Origin: Kribbella capetownensis
Lineage (GTDB): Bacteria > Actinomycetota > Actinomycetes > Propionibacteriales > Kribbellaceae
DNA: 64,000 nucleotides
Direction: 5' to 3'
NCBI RefSeq assembly: GCF_004331485.1
Contig: NZ_SJKD01000004.1
Coordinates: 1 to 64,000 of the forward strand
Positions within the stretch are counted from its first letter, which is position 1. Every line of letters begins with the position of its first letter. The notes under the pieces were generated by a model. The model worked only from the letters and a program-made list of their open reading frames with translations, ran no database searches and was not told the DNA's origin. Below, in pieces: positions 52,617 through 60,542 of the stretch. A program made the position numbers and the translations under genes.

Positions 52617-53462
52617 TCAGCCGTACTCGACGTCGCTGAAGACCTGCTTGCCCGTGGTGTCGAAGGCGCGGACGTCGACCTCCATCTCCCCCCGTTTCGC
52701 GACAGCACCGAGTTGCGAGGCCGCGATGTAGCCGGCGCCGTCCGAGAACGTCACGCCGTACCAGGGTGAGGCGCCGGCGGTCCACCGGATCCGCAGTTCC
52801 ATCCGGACGACGCTCGGTAGGGTCACGAAGGAGTACTCGGCGAGCAGCAGCGGACCGCCTGCTTCGGTGCCCTGCTGGAGCCTCCAGTCCCCGAGGACCG
52901 GATCGGCCACGTTCAGGCCGCCCCGTGAGTCTGCGCTCGGCCGCGACCGCACCAGGTCGTCCCCCAGGCACTGGAACCAGTAGCCCTTCGCGGTGGTGAA
53001 GGTCTGCATCAGGATCTTCGCAACGCCGGACCCGGCCATGGTCTTGATCCAGCGAGCTTGGCGCACGGTCGCTGAGTCGGCGTCCTGCGGCTTCGCCGGG
53101 GCGTTGCCGCCCTCACGCGGGCTCAGGTCGGCCAGGCAGTTCCGGGCAGCCGCTCTCGCCTCGCTCGCTGTGGCCTGGCCGAGGTCGAGGGAGACGCGGG
53201 CTGACTTCGCGGGCGGGACCTGCACGACTGTCGGTGTGGCTGTCGGCGCGGAGGTGTTCGCGGCTGGTGCACCCGAGTCGTCGCCGGGCCGGCTCAACAG
53301 AACGACCGCGGTGGTGATGACTGCCATCCCGCAGGCAGCCGCGACCACCGGAACCCAGGCCGGGCGCTGCCGCTTGCGGGCCTTGCGAACCAGATCGCGC
53401 CGAACCTGGTCGGCGTACTCGGCGTCGAGCTTCTCGACCGGAGGCGGTGTCAGAAGGTTCAT
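52617..53462 (-). CDS. single-pass membrane protein, probable anti-sigma factor
   Basis: A 281-residue protein. The cytosolic N-terminus (about 1-38, LDAEYADQVRRDLVRKARKRQRP) precedes one membrane helix (about 40-60, VVAAACGMAVITTAVVLL), and an external domain of about 220 residues follows. The ATG at 53462 overlaps the sigma gene stop by 4 bases (ATGA) with GGAGGAG upstream. That coupling and topology suggest an anti-sigma factor for the preceding ECF gene, though no zinc HxxxCxxC motif is present. The external part has no recognised family. Confidence 0.72.
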   Translation of the reverse strand: MNLLTPPPVEKLDAEYADQVRRDLVRKARKRQRPAWVPVVAAACGMAVITTAVVLLSRPGDDSGAPAANTSAPTATPTVVQVPPAKSARVSLDLGQATASEARAAARNCLADLSPREGGNAPAKPQDADSATVRQARWIKTMAGSGVAKILMQTFTTAKGYWFQCLGDDLVRSRPSADSRGGLNVADPVLGDWRLQQGTEAGGPLLLAEYSFVTLPSVVRMELRIRWTAGASPWYGVTFSDGAGYIAASQLGAVAKRGEMEVDVRAFDTTGKQVFSDVEYG

Positions 53463-54055
53463 CGGTTCTCCTCCAGCAAGGCGGGCAGGCGGTGACGGGC
53501 GCGCGAGAGACGCGCCTTGACGGTCCCTTCCGCGACTCCCAGTACGGCGGCGGCCTCGGCCACGGAAAGCTCTGCCCAATAGACGAGCTCGATCGTCTCG
53601 CGTTCGTGCACAGGGAGGGCGGCAAGCGCTGCCCGGACCGCCTGGATGTGCTTCTCCGAGTCCACCCGGGCTGCGACCGCCTCCGCGTGGTCCGGTTGGT
53701 GCAGCGGCGCCGGCTGCCGGCTGAGGAACTGCGTCAGCCGTCGGCGGGCCCGGGTGGTGTTCCGCAGCTCGTTGCGTGCGATCGCGAGGAGCCACGGTCG
53801 GGCGCTGTCGTACCGCAACGGACCAGGATCGGACCGGGTGAACTGCCGCCACGCGTTGATGAACGTCGCCTGTACGGCGTCATCCGCGGAGGCGTACGAG
53901 CCCGTGTGCCGGACCGCGAAGGCGTGTACGACGCCGGCGTAGCGGCTGAACAGCTCACCGAGCGCCTCCGGCTCCGCACGACGCAGCGCGTCCCACAGAT
54001 CGCCGTCGCGCGCGGCAGCGGGCGGCTGACTGCGCCGGCTCGAAGTCATGGCCAT
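53459..54055 (-). CDS. ECF sigma factor
   Basis: A 198-residue group IV sigma-70 factor. Region 2 (about 25-90) has LFSRYAGVVHAFAVRHTGSY followed by ASADDAVQATFINAWRQF; region 4 (about 135-195) has ALPVHERETIELVYWAELSV followed by AEAAAVLGVAEGTVKARLSRAR. The start may be the ATG at 54055 or 54049. It is co-translated with a membrane protein that probably restrains it. Target promoters cannot be read from this window. Confidence 0.9.
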   Translation of the reverse strand: MAMTSSRRSQPPAAARDGDLWDALRRAEPEALGELFSRYAGVVHAFAVRHTGSYASADDAVQATFINAWRQFTRSDPGPLRYDSARPWLLAIARNELRNTTRARRRLTQFLSRQPAPLHQPDHAEAVAARVDSEKHIQAVRAALAALPVHERETIELVYWAELSVAEAAAVLGVAEGTVKARLSRARHRLPALLEENR

Positions 54056-54094
54056 ACCCAACAGGGTCCGCGAGATCCTGTCAGGTTGCCGCGG

Positions 54095-54766
54095 TCAGAT
54101 CGGTCGCGCTCGGACCCAGGTCTTGTCGGGGGTCAGGTATTCGGCCAGTGTCAGCCCAGCGTCGGTCAGCTGGGCTGACAGCTGGTCGTCGCTGAGGTTC
54201 TGGGTCAGGATCCGCTGCGACCAGGAGCGATCGCCGATCGTGTGGGTCAGCGTCGCCGCCTGGCGGTTGCCGGGGAGCTCCTCGACGTCGGAAACGACCA
54301 GGCGGCGGTGGTCGTTCACCATCACGGTGGGACCGCGGAGCATCCCGGGGACCTGCTGCTGGAGGAGGACAGCGCCGCCCGGGCGGACGTGGTGCGCGCA
54401 GGTGCGCAGCAGGCGCAGGCGTTCCTCGTCGTCGGCGACGTTGATCAAATACGACATCATCAGCACCACGTCGAAACGGCGGTCCAGCCGGAGGTCGCCG
54501 ATCGTCGAGCAGATCGTCTCGGTCTCGGTGACCCGCGCGACCATGTCGGGTGATTCGTCGACCGCGACCACCTGATGCCCGAGGGCGAGCAGCGGCCGGG
54601 TGATTCGCCCGGTACCGCAGCCGAGCTCGAGGATGCTGCTGCCCGGTTCGATCGCGGCGTTGATCAACTCGTCCTCACCGTGTGCCGGTGTGACCTCGTA
54701 GAGTTCGATCGCACTGCCGTCCGGTGTGTGTGGCCCAGGTCCGGTCCCGCCTTGTCCGACTCTCAT
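54095..54766 (-). CDS. SAM-dependent methyltransferase
   Basis: A 223-residue class I methyltransferase from the ATG at 54766. Motif I is SILELGCGTGRITRPLL, the acidic end of strand 2 is VVAVDESPDMVA, motif II/III lies in FDVVLMMSYLINVADDEERL and PGGAVLLQQQVPGM. A longer form starting at 54817 would reach the divergent AraC gene and is less likely. Methyl acceptor unknown. It is divergent from an AraC regulator-VOC pair, which is the only contextual clue. Confidence 0.85.
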   Translation of the reverse strand: MRVGQGGTGPGPHTPDGSAIELYEVTPAHGEDELINAAIEPGSSILELGCGTGRITRPLLALGHQVVAVDESPDMVARVTETETICSTIGDLRLDRRFDVVLMMSYLINVADDEERLRLLRTCAHHVRPGGAVLLQQQVPGMLRGPTVMVNDHRRLVVSDVEELPGNRQAATLTHTIGDRSWSQRILTQNLSDDQLSAQLTDAGLTLAEYLTPDKTWVRARPI

Positions 54767-54831
54767 ACACGCCAGCTTCACGAATCGGCCGGTAGTCTCC
54801 AAACCTTCGGTCCACACCGAAAGAAGGGGGA

Positions 54832-55293
54832 GTGATGCGGCCCGTCGTACCGGTGGAGCTGCTGGCGCATCTGCGCCGTGCCCGGGATGTTGCCGATCGC
54901 AACTATGCCGAGCCGCTCGACCTGGCTGGGCTGGCAGCCGCCGCGGGCGTCTCGAAGTACCACTTCCTGCGGTGCTTCGCGGCCGAGTACGGCGAGACTC
55001 CGATGCAGTACGTCACCCGCCGGCGGATCGAGCGGGCCACCGATCTGTTGCGGGCGACCAACCTGACCGTGACCGAGGTGTGCGGCCTGGTCGGGTACAG
55101 CAGCCTGGGGTCGTTCTCGCAGCGCTTCACCGAGCTGGTCGAGATGACGCCGACGCAGTACCAGCGGACCCAGACGGGTGCGCGGATCCCGGGCTGCTTC
55201 GTGTTCATGCTCGGGTTGAACTCCGCAATTCCGGAGAAGCACGCCGGGTCTGGCGAGGCCTACCGTCGTACCAACGATGAGGAGGAACAGTGA
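54832..55293 (+). CDS. AraC-family regulator
   Basis: A 153-residue protein, essentially a double helix-turn-helix AraC domain: LDLAGLAAAAGVSKYHFLRC and NLTVTEVCGLVGYSSLGSFSQRFTELVEMTPTQYQR. There is no N-terminal sensing domain, so activity may be set by level or by a partner. A short Gly/Glu-rich tail follows. AAGGGGGAG precedes the GTG at 54832 (ATG one codon later is possible). Its stop overlaps the VOC gene by 4 bases. A small inverted repeat TTCGGT-N4-ACCGAA in its leader might be its own site. Confidence 0.9.
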   Translation: MMRPVVPVELLAHLRRARDVADRNYAEPLDLAGLAAAAGVSKYHFLRCFAAEYGETPMQYVTRRRIERATDLLRATNLTVTEVCGLVGYSSLGSFSQRFTELVEMTPTQYQRTQTGARIPGCFVFMLGLNSAIPEKHAGSGEAYRRTNDEEEQ

Positions 55294-55718
55294 TCACCAA
55301 CGTCAGCTTGGTCACGGTCTACGTCAACGACATCGACGAGGCGAAGGCGTTCTACACCGACAAGCTCGGGTTCGCGGTGGGGGACGACATCACGCTCAGC
55401 GAGGACTTCCGCTGGTGCACGGTGCATCAGGCCGACCATCGCGAGCTCGAGCTCGCGCTGATGCTGCCCGGGCCGCCGATGGACGCCGAGTCCGCGGATT
55501 CGATCCGCCGGATCATGGCCAAGGGCTCCATGCACGGGTTCGGCATGGCCACCGACGACTGCCACAAGACCTTCGCCGAGCTGGTCGCCAAGGGCGTCGA
55601 GTACATCCAGGAGCCGTCCGACCGCCCGTACGGCGTGGAGGCTGTACTGCGCGACAACTCCGGCAACTGGTTGGTCCTGGTGGAGCCGAGGCCGTACACC
55701 CCGGCGGACTTCACTTGA
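55290..55718 (+). CDS. VOC-superfamily (glyoxalase/dioxygenase-like) protein
   Basis: A 142-residue single-domain VOC protein: NVSLVTVYVNDIDEAKAFYTDKLGF at the start, the second half near HGFGMATDDCHKTFAELVAKG, and VEAVLRDNSGNWLVLVEP at the end, with the glutamate that usually binds metal. It could be a small-molecule binding or resistance protein or an isomerase. Co-translation with the AraC regulator (GTGA overlap) suggests the pair responds to one compound, which is inference. Confidence 0.85.
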   Translation: MITNVSLVTVYVNDIDEAKAFYTDKLGFAVGDDITLSEDFRWCTVHQADHRELELALMLPGPPMDAESADSIRRIMAKGSMHGFGMATDDCHKTFAELVAKGVEYIQEPSDRPYGVEAVLRDNSGNWLVLVEPRPYTPADFT

Positions 55719-55939
55719 TGGTGCTGGCCACTGGGGTGCTGTGGACGCGGCGCCGGAGGGCCGCGCAGACGGAGGTCAACCGGTTGGTCGGCCGCGGCAG
55801 CCTGCCGCCCGAGCCCGATCCCGATCCCGTGGAGGCGGCGCCTGCTGGCGGCATCGCGACGCTTGGACTCAGCTACCGGACCGTCCGGGCGTCGCGGACC
55901 GATGGACCCCGATGGCCGCACTGCGGCCTCGCTGGCTGA
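55718..55939 (+). CDS. possible small coupled ORF or gene remnant
   Basis: A 73-codon frame whose ATG shares the A of the VOC stop (TGATG), so it could be translated by coupling. It begins VLATGVLWTRRRRAAQTEVNRL and has a Pro/Glu-rich middle. No family is recognised. It may be the remnant of a longer membrane protein; the DNA after it up to the GntR gene is not clearly coding. Confidence 0.3.
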   Translation: MVLATGVLWTRRRRAAQTEVNRLVGRGSLPPEPDPDPVEAAPAGGIATLGLSYRTVRASRTDGPRWPHCGLAG

Positions 55940-56148
55940 GTGACTACCTGAGTCCGATCGAGACCGCGATCCACTACGGCGCTGCTCGGAGCGTCGATCC
56001 CGATGTCCTTCCAGTGGCCGTCAGCCGCCCCAGCCTTTGCCGAACCGCTGTCCGTGGTGCTATTCGTGGTGGCCGTGAGGCTCTTATGTGTGATGTGGAC
56101 GGCAGCCGCCAGCCGCCGCGGCCTACGACGAGTGCACCGGGTCGTCGG
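55940..56148. other. stretch with no recognised gene
   Basis: Open frames exist but none shows protein family features; together with the preceding small ORF about 430 bases lie between the VOC and GntR genes. No hairpin or promoter stands out. Confidence 0.4.
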
Positions 56149-56502
56149 ATGATCATCGCGGTCGACCCAGGCGCGGCCAAACCGCCGTACGAACAGGTCA
56201 AGGACCAGATCGACGGTCTGATCCGGGCTGGTCAGTTGGCGCAGGGGACGCGGTTGCCGACGGTCCGGCAACTGGCGGGGGATCTTGGGTTGGCGGTGAA
56301 CACGGTGGCGCGTGCGTACAAGGAACTCGAGGCCGATCGTCTGGTCGAGACCCGCGGGCGGAACGGCACCTTCGTCCTCGCCTCCCGCAGCCGGGTCGAC
56401 GACGAGGAAACCCGCGCCGCCGCCACCGTCTTCGCCCGAGCCGCCCACCGAGCCGGCCTCAGCCAGGCCGAAGCCACCGAAATCCTCCACCGAGCCTGGT
56501 AA
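56149..56502 (+). CDS. YtrA-type GntR regulator
   Basis: A 117-residue regulator of the short YtrA branch of the GntR family. AKPPYEQVKDQIDGLIRAGQ then LAQGTRLPTVRQLAGDLGLAVNTVARAYKELEADRLVETRGRNGTF (split here) is the winged helix, followed by a 40-residue helical dimerisation tail. YtrA-type regulators usually control nearby ABC-transporter or membrane-protein genes. The only such gene here is the membrane protein 180 bases downstream. Start ATG at 56149 fits the family N-terminus. Confidence 0.88.
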   Translation: MIIAVDPGAAKPPYEQVKDQIDGLIRAGQLAQGTRLPTVRQLAGDLGLAVNTVARAYKELEADRLVETRGRNGTFVLASRSRVDDEETRAAATVFARAAHRAGLSQAEATEILHRAW

Positions 56503-56683
56503 GCCTGCTGAGTCCAGTTCACGCGCGCTCCTTCCTCACACGCGTTGACGGCTGACCTCGCCCCCTCCCACAGGCGACCGTGTCCACGACAACCGCAGAC
56601 CACCCAGCCGTGCCACCCGCCACCTCGCCAGATCACGACCCGGTGGAGCAGTAGTCTGCGTGGTTCATGTTGATCGGGGCACC

Positions 56684-57277
56684 ATGAATTTCACGCGCTA
56701 TCGCAGACCGTCGGCCGTCCTACTGCTGGCGGCGGCAGTCGTGCTCGGCTCGGCGATCGTCGTTGGGCTCGAGTCGGGAGGCGAGGGTGCGCTCGTCCTG
56801 CTGCTCGGGCTTCGCGAGGGCGTCCTTCTTCTGGCGTGGCTCGCGCTGGCCGCGCTGACCGGAGCGGTCCTCTTGGGGCTGAAGGACTCCAAGCTGCGCG
56901 TGCCTCTGGTCGCCATACTGCTCGTCGTCGGCATCCCGGCGTTGCTTCTCGGTAGCTGGGTCTCCGCGATCTTCGGTGGCCCGGGCGAGGAGGTAAAGAC
57001 CGAGTCGGCACCCGGCCGCGGCGACCGCCGGCTGATCGTGGTCGAGACGAGCAGTTTTCTCGACCCGGTTTGGTGCGTCTACGTCTACCAGGGGAACCCG
57101 CCGCTCGAGCGCCGCTGGAGTGTCGGCTACTTCAACGGCGACGCCGAACACAACGAACTCAGCGAGACCGTGTGGACAGCCCCTGACCGGATCCGCATGA
57201 CCACGGAGGGCGGCGCGGTCCACGAAGTGACCATCACCCCAGGCGGCCGACCCGACCGCGTCGTCTCAGTCGGCTAG
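56684..57277 (+). CDS. membrane protein of unknown function
   Basis: A 197-residue protein with three hydrophobic segments in the first half (about 10-30, 45-65 and 72-95), then a soluble domain of about 95 residues with GDRRLIVVETSSFLDPVWCV followed by YVYQGNPPLERRWSVGYF. ATG at 56684 with GGGG upstream; an earlier start at 56660 is possible. No family assignment. It lies downstream of the GntR regulator in the same direction. Confidence 0.7.
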   Translation: MNFTRYRRPSAVLLLAAAVVLGSAIVVGLESGGEGALVLLLGLREGVLLLAWLALAALTGAVLLGLKDSKLRVPLVAILLVVGIPALLLGSWVSAIFGGPGEEVKTESAPGRGDRRLIVVETSSFLDPVWCVYVYQGNPPLERRWSVGYFNGDAEHNELSETVWTAPDRIRMTTEGGAVHEVTITPGGRPDRVVSVG

Positions 57278-57380
57278 TGATCTGAGTGGGAATGTTCTCC
57301 ACCGCGATCGATCGGTGGCCGTCACGCGAACAACCGCCTGCGGGTAATTCACGGCGAAAGTCCGAGGTTAGGTTGGCGGT

Positions 57381-58268
57381 ATGAGCCTCGACATTCCTGA
57401 CCAGGTCCGTAAGAAGGTCATCGCCGACGGGAACGAATCCTGGTTGGACGAGCTGCCAGGCGTGGTCGACTCGCTGGCCCAGGAGTGGTCTCTGGTGATC
57501 GGGTCCAGCTTCCAGGGCGGTCACGCCGCCCTGGCCGTCGAGGTGACGCTTGCTGACGGTACTCCGGCGGTCCTCAAGATCGGTGTGCCCGGTCACGACG
57601 TCGGGCACGAGGCCATGGCGTTGCGCCTGGCGAACGGAGAGGGATCCGCCAACCTGTTGGCCGAAGACCTGGGTCGACAAGCCCTTCTGCTGGAGCGCCT
57701 CGGGGCTCCGATGTACGACGTCGTGGCCGACCCTGCAAGCCGCCACACCTTGCTGTGCGAAGTGGCGGTTCGCCTGTGGCGTCCGATCGATCCCGACGTT
57801 GACCTTCCAACCGGCGCGAAGTTGGCTGAGCAGTACGCCGATCGGTTGCCAAAACTGTGGGAGCAGGCGGGGCGACCGTGTTCGCCGGCCACTGTGGCGG
57901 ACGCGCTGAACTGCATGGATCGTCGTCGCGTTGCCCACGACGATCGGTCCGCCGTTCTGGTCCACGGTGATATCCACGAGATGAATGCCCTGCAGGCAAG
58001 TGACGGCAGCTACAAGCTGATCGATCCAGCCGGGCTGCGGGCCGAACCGGCGTGCGATCTCGGCACCATCGTGCGTTGCAATCCGGACCTCGGCGATGAC
58101 CTCTGGGCGCGGACTGAGCAACTGGCTTCGCGCACGGGCGTGGATGTCACCGCCATCTGGGAATGGGGAACCATCCACCGAGTGGTCAGTGGCGTCTACG
58201 CCTGCAGTATCGGCTTTCAGCCTTTTGGCGATCTACTGCTGGCCGAGGCGGACCGCCTCACGGCGTAG
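57381..58268 (+). CDS. aminoglycoside 6-phosphotransferase-like kinase (APH(6) family)
   Basis: A 295-residue kinase of the APH(6)/hydroxyurea phosphotransferase family: WSLVIGSSFQGGHAALAVEV, the ATP-Lys in TPAVLKIGVPG, the Brenner-type catalytic loop VLVHGDIHEMNAL and the metal Asp in KLIDPAGLRAEPACDLG. The family includes streptomycin 6-kinase and self-resistance enzymes. Whether this protein confers resistance, or acts on another small molecule, is unknown. It stands alone, between a membrane protein and a convergent epoxide hydrolase. Confidence 0.85.
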   Translation: MSLDIPDQVRKKVIADGNESWLDELPGVVDSLAQEWSLVIGSSFQGGHAALAVEVTLADGTPAVLKIGVPGHDVGHEAMALRLANGEGSANLLAEDLGRQALLLERLGAPMYDVVADPASRHTLLCEVAVRLWRPIDPDVDLPTGAKLAEQYADRLPKLWEQAGRPCSPATVADALNCMDRRRVAHDDRSAVLVHGDIHEMNALQASDGSYKLIDPAGLRAEPACDLGTIVRCNPDLGDDLWARTEQLASRTGVDVTAIWEWGTIHRVVSGVYACSIGFQPFGDLLLAEADRLTA

Positions 58269-58276
58269 TCACCGGA

Positions 58277-58309
58277 GCGTGCAGCTGTCCGAACTCTGAA
58301 TGTGCACGC
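58277..58309. terminator. weak hairpin between convergent genes
   Basis: GCGTGCA, 19 bases, TGCACGC: a 7-bp stem between the kinase and epoxide hydrolase stops. Long loop and no T-tract make it a weak candidate. Confidence 0.3.
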
Positions 58310-58314
58310 CGTAG

Positions 58315-59496
58315 CTATTCACGCGAAAGGTTGGCGGCCAGGACTGCCGCGAGGCCTTCTTGCAGGTCTTTGACGAAATACCCGGGAACCTCGAGCGACG
58401 GGAAATGGCCCCCGGCCTCGGGTGTCCGCCAGCGGACGATCTGCCGGTACCGCTCCTGTGCCCAGGGGCGCGGACACTTCTCGATGTCGCGGGGATAGAT
58501 GCTGATGGCTGCCGGTACGTCGACCCGAAGTTCGGGGTCGAGCGAGTTGTGGCTTTCGTAGTAGATGCGGGCCGCCGATGCGCCGGTCCGCGTCAGCCAA
58601 TACAGGGTGACGTCGTCAAGAAGGCGGTCTCTGGAAATCCGCTCGAACGGGCTGTCTTCGGTGTCCGACCATTCGGCGAACTTGTCGAGGAGCCAGGCCA
58701 GAAGCCCGACCGGTGAGTCGACGAGCGAGTAGCCGATGGTCTGCGGCCGGGTCGCCTGCTGCTTCGCGTACGCCGCGCGGTGGCGCCAGAAATCGTGGGT
58801 TTCCTCGGTCCACTGGCGCTCGGCCGCCGTCAGCCCGTCCGTTGTCAGTCCGGGCGGTGCCTGCGCCAACACGGTGTGGATGCCGAGAACATGCTCCGGG
58901 AACCTGCCGGCGAGGACCGTGGTGATCACGCCTCCCCAGTCGCCGCCGTGGGCTACGAACTTGCTGTAGCCGAGCCTTGCCATCAGTCCCACCCAAGCGG
59001 CCGCGATCTTTTCGGTTCCCCACCCGGTCGTGGCCGGCTTGTCGCTGTAGCCAAAGCCGGGTAGCGACGGGACCACGACGTGGAACGCCGGCGTGTCGGC
59101 ATCTTTCGGATCTGCCAACTCGTCCACCACATCGACGAACTCGGCAATGCTGCCTGGCCAGCCGTGCGTCATGATCAGCGGAGTGGCATCTGCGCGCGCG
59201 GATCGGCGGTGCAGGAAGTGGATCCCCAGATCATCAATGGTCGTGCGGAACTGGCCGATCCGGTCGAGGCGCGCTTCGAACGAGCGCCAGTCGTACCCGG
59301 TGCGCCAGTAGCTCGCGACCTCGACGAGATCGGCGAGCGGAACGCCCTGATCCCATCGGTGCGGGTCAGGCCCGGCGCGATAGACCGTCTCGGCCTCCGG
59401 CAGTCGCGCAGCGGCCAATCGCGCGCGCAGATCGTCGAGGTCAGCGTCGGTTGCGTGGGCTTCGAAGGCTTGTACGTCGCTGGCTAGACGGGGCAT
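58315..59496 (-). CDS. epoxide hydrolase with EHN N-terminal domain
   Basis: A 393-residue alpha/beta-hydrolase of the microsomal-type epoxide hydrolase family. The EHN domain (about 1-95) ends in WRSFEARLDRIGQFRTTIDD. The oxyanion HGWPGS is at 111-116, the nucleophile Asp186 in AHGGDWGGVITTVL, a likely cap Tyr in ARIYYESHNS (312-313) and His364 in GGHFPSLEVP. It opens epoxides by water addition, probably cytosolic. It is divergent from a CGNR regulator across a 103-base gap holding two matching operator-like repeats, so its expression is probably controlled by that regulator. Confidence 0.9.
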   Translation of the reverse strand: MPRLASDVQAFEAHATDADLDDLRARLAAARLPEAETVYRAGPDPHRWDQGVPLADLVEVASYWRTGYDWRSFEARLDRIGQFRTTIDDLGIHFLHRRSARADATPLIMTHGWPGSIAEFVDVVDELADPKDADTPAFHVVVPSLPGFGYSDKPATTGWGTEKIAAAWVGLMARLGYSKFVAHGGDWGGVITTVLAGRFPEHVLGIHTVLAQAPPGLTTDGLTAAERQWTEETHDFWRHRAAYAKQQATRPQTIGYSLVDSPVGLLAWLLDKFAEWSDTEDSPFERISRDRLLDDVTLYWLTRTGASAARIYYESHNSLDPELRVDVPAAISIYPRDIEKCPRPWAQERYRQIVRWRTPEAGGHFPSLEVPGYFVKDLQEGLAAVLAANLSRE

Positions 59497-59537
59497 GAGA
59501 CCTCCTGGTCGTCGTGGAACTCGCTACGAACTGATGC

Positions 59538-59598
59538 GAACCGTCTAAGATGGTTCTAACACGCCTTCACGCCGACGTGCAACCAGCTAAGGTGGTTC
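59538..59598. promoter_or_regulatory. paired operators between epoxide hydrolase and CGNR regulator
   Basis: Two copies of AACC-N9-GGTTC: AACCGTCTAAGATGGTTC (59539-59556) and AACCAGCTAAGGTGGTTC (59581-59598), sharing CTAAG in the middle. Their starts are 42 bases apart, four helical turns. The second abuts the regulator ATG, which suits autorepression and control of the divergent hydrolase. Confidence 0.65.
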
Positions 59599-59599
59599 C

Positions 59600-60190
59600 A
59601 TGCATGCTGCCTTCCCCGACTTCCGCCTCGGTACGGTGCTGGCGACCAGCTTCACGGGGACTCTGTCGGAGCGTCATGGCAACGCTGTGGAGCGCATTCC
59701 CACACCGCAGCGACTCGTCGACTGGCTGGCAGTGAATGGCCTCGCCGTCGACTCCTGCACCACTGCACAACTCGACCGCGCCCGCGAACTGAGGGAGTCG
59801 ATTCACGCCGCTGCGACAGCGGCCGCGATCCAGGACGCTCTCCCTGCAGCAGCTGTCCAAGTCATCAATGACTGCAGCGTTCAGGGTCGGGCCGCGGCGG
59901 TCCTGACGCCCGAGGGGAAGCGGCGATGGCAGCTGAGCTCGGCTTCCCGTGTGGAAGATGCCCTCAGCGTGATCGCTGCCGACGCGATCAGCATCATCGC
60001 CGGCGAACGAGACGGAAAGCTGGCCTTGTGCGCATCGCCAACCTGCCAGGCCGCCTTCTTCGACACCAGCCAAAGCCGCACCCGCAGGTGGTGCGACATG
60101 AACACCTGCGGGAATCGTCAGAAGAAGGCGCGCTTCAACGCCAACCACCCCAGAACCCCAGACCAGCGGAGTGACCGGTACACGCCATAA
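59600..60190 (+). CDS. CGNR zinc-finger (ABATE) regulator
   Basis: A 196-residue protein with an N-terminal ABATE-type domain (about 1-135, helical, with RIPTPQRLVDWLAVNGLAVD) and a C-terminal CGNR zinc finger: CASPTCQAAFFDTSQSRTRRWCDMNTCGNRQKKARF (quoted in two parts in effect; Cys pairs CASPTC and CDMNTC). CGNR proteins are stress- or ligand-responsive regulators in Actinobacteria. It is divergent from the epoxide hydrolase and preceded by two operator-like repeats. AAGGTGG before the ATG could serve as ribosome-binding site while forming part of the operator. Confidence 0.85.
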   Translation: MHAAFPDFRLGTVLATSFTGTLSERHGNAVERIPTPQRLVDWLAVNGLAVDSCTTAQLDRARELRESIHAAATAAAIQDALPAAAVQVINDCSVQGRAAAVLTPEGKRRWQLSSASRVEDALSVIAADAISIIAGERDGKLALCASPTCQAAFFDTSQSRTRRWCDMNTCGNRQKKARFNANHPRTPDQRSDRYTP

Positions 60191-60542
60191 GCCGAGCGAG
60201 CCTGGACGGAAATGCTGCACTGCCGTCGCGGCGGCGGGTGTGGCGGTCTGGAGTTATGGGTGGGGGCGGGCTGGGCACCCTGGGTACCGCAGTTCCCGCA
60301 GTGCAGGGGCGGAAGGCCTATGGCCGGGCGCGGCTGGACCCTCGCCCGCGACCACAACCGCCTGGCCACAGCAGTAGCCGCCGGCACCATCCCCATCACC
60401 CCCGAAACCTGACCCGTGGTGTTGGAAGCGGTTGAAATCAAGCGTTCTCCCGTCTTCTTTCTCTGATATTCGCATGCGGGTGAGCGTCGGATATTCTGTT
60501 AGCTGAGGGACTCTGGGAGAAACCTCCCGCGGGGAGGGCTTT
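60191..60542. other. intergenic stretch with a possible small ORF
   Basis: About 350 bases. The first 220 contain a frame with coding-like third positions (see the next entry). The rest (60413-60542) is comparatively AT-rich, with TTCTTTCTCTGATATTCG and GGATATTCTG, and probably holds the promoter and GGGGAGGG site of the following gene. Confidence 0.4.
60212..60412 (+). CDS. possible small protein, or 3' part of a gene
   Basis: A 66-residue frame. Its second half, GWTLARDHNRLATAVAAGTI then PITPET, has almost only G or C in third codon positions, as true genes do in this DNA. The first half is Gly/Cys/Arg/Trp-rich and less convincing. It may be a real small gene or the end of a truncated one. 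No family recognised. Confidence 0.35.
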   Translation: MLHCRRGGGCGGLELWVGAGWAPWVPQFPQCRGGRPMAGRGWTLARDHNRLATAVAAGTIPITPET

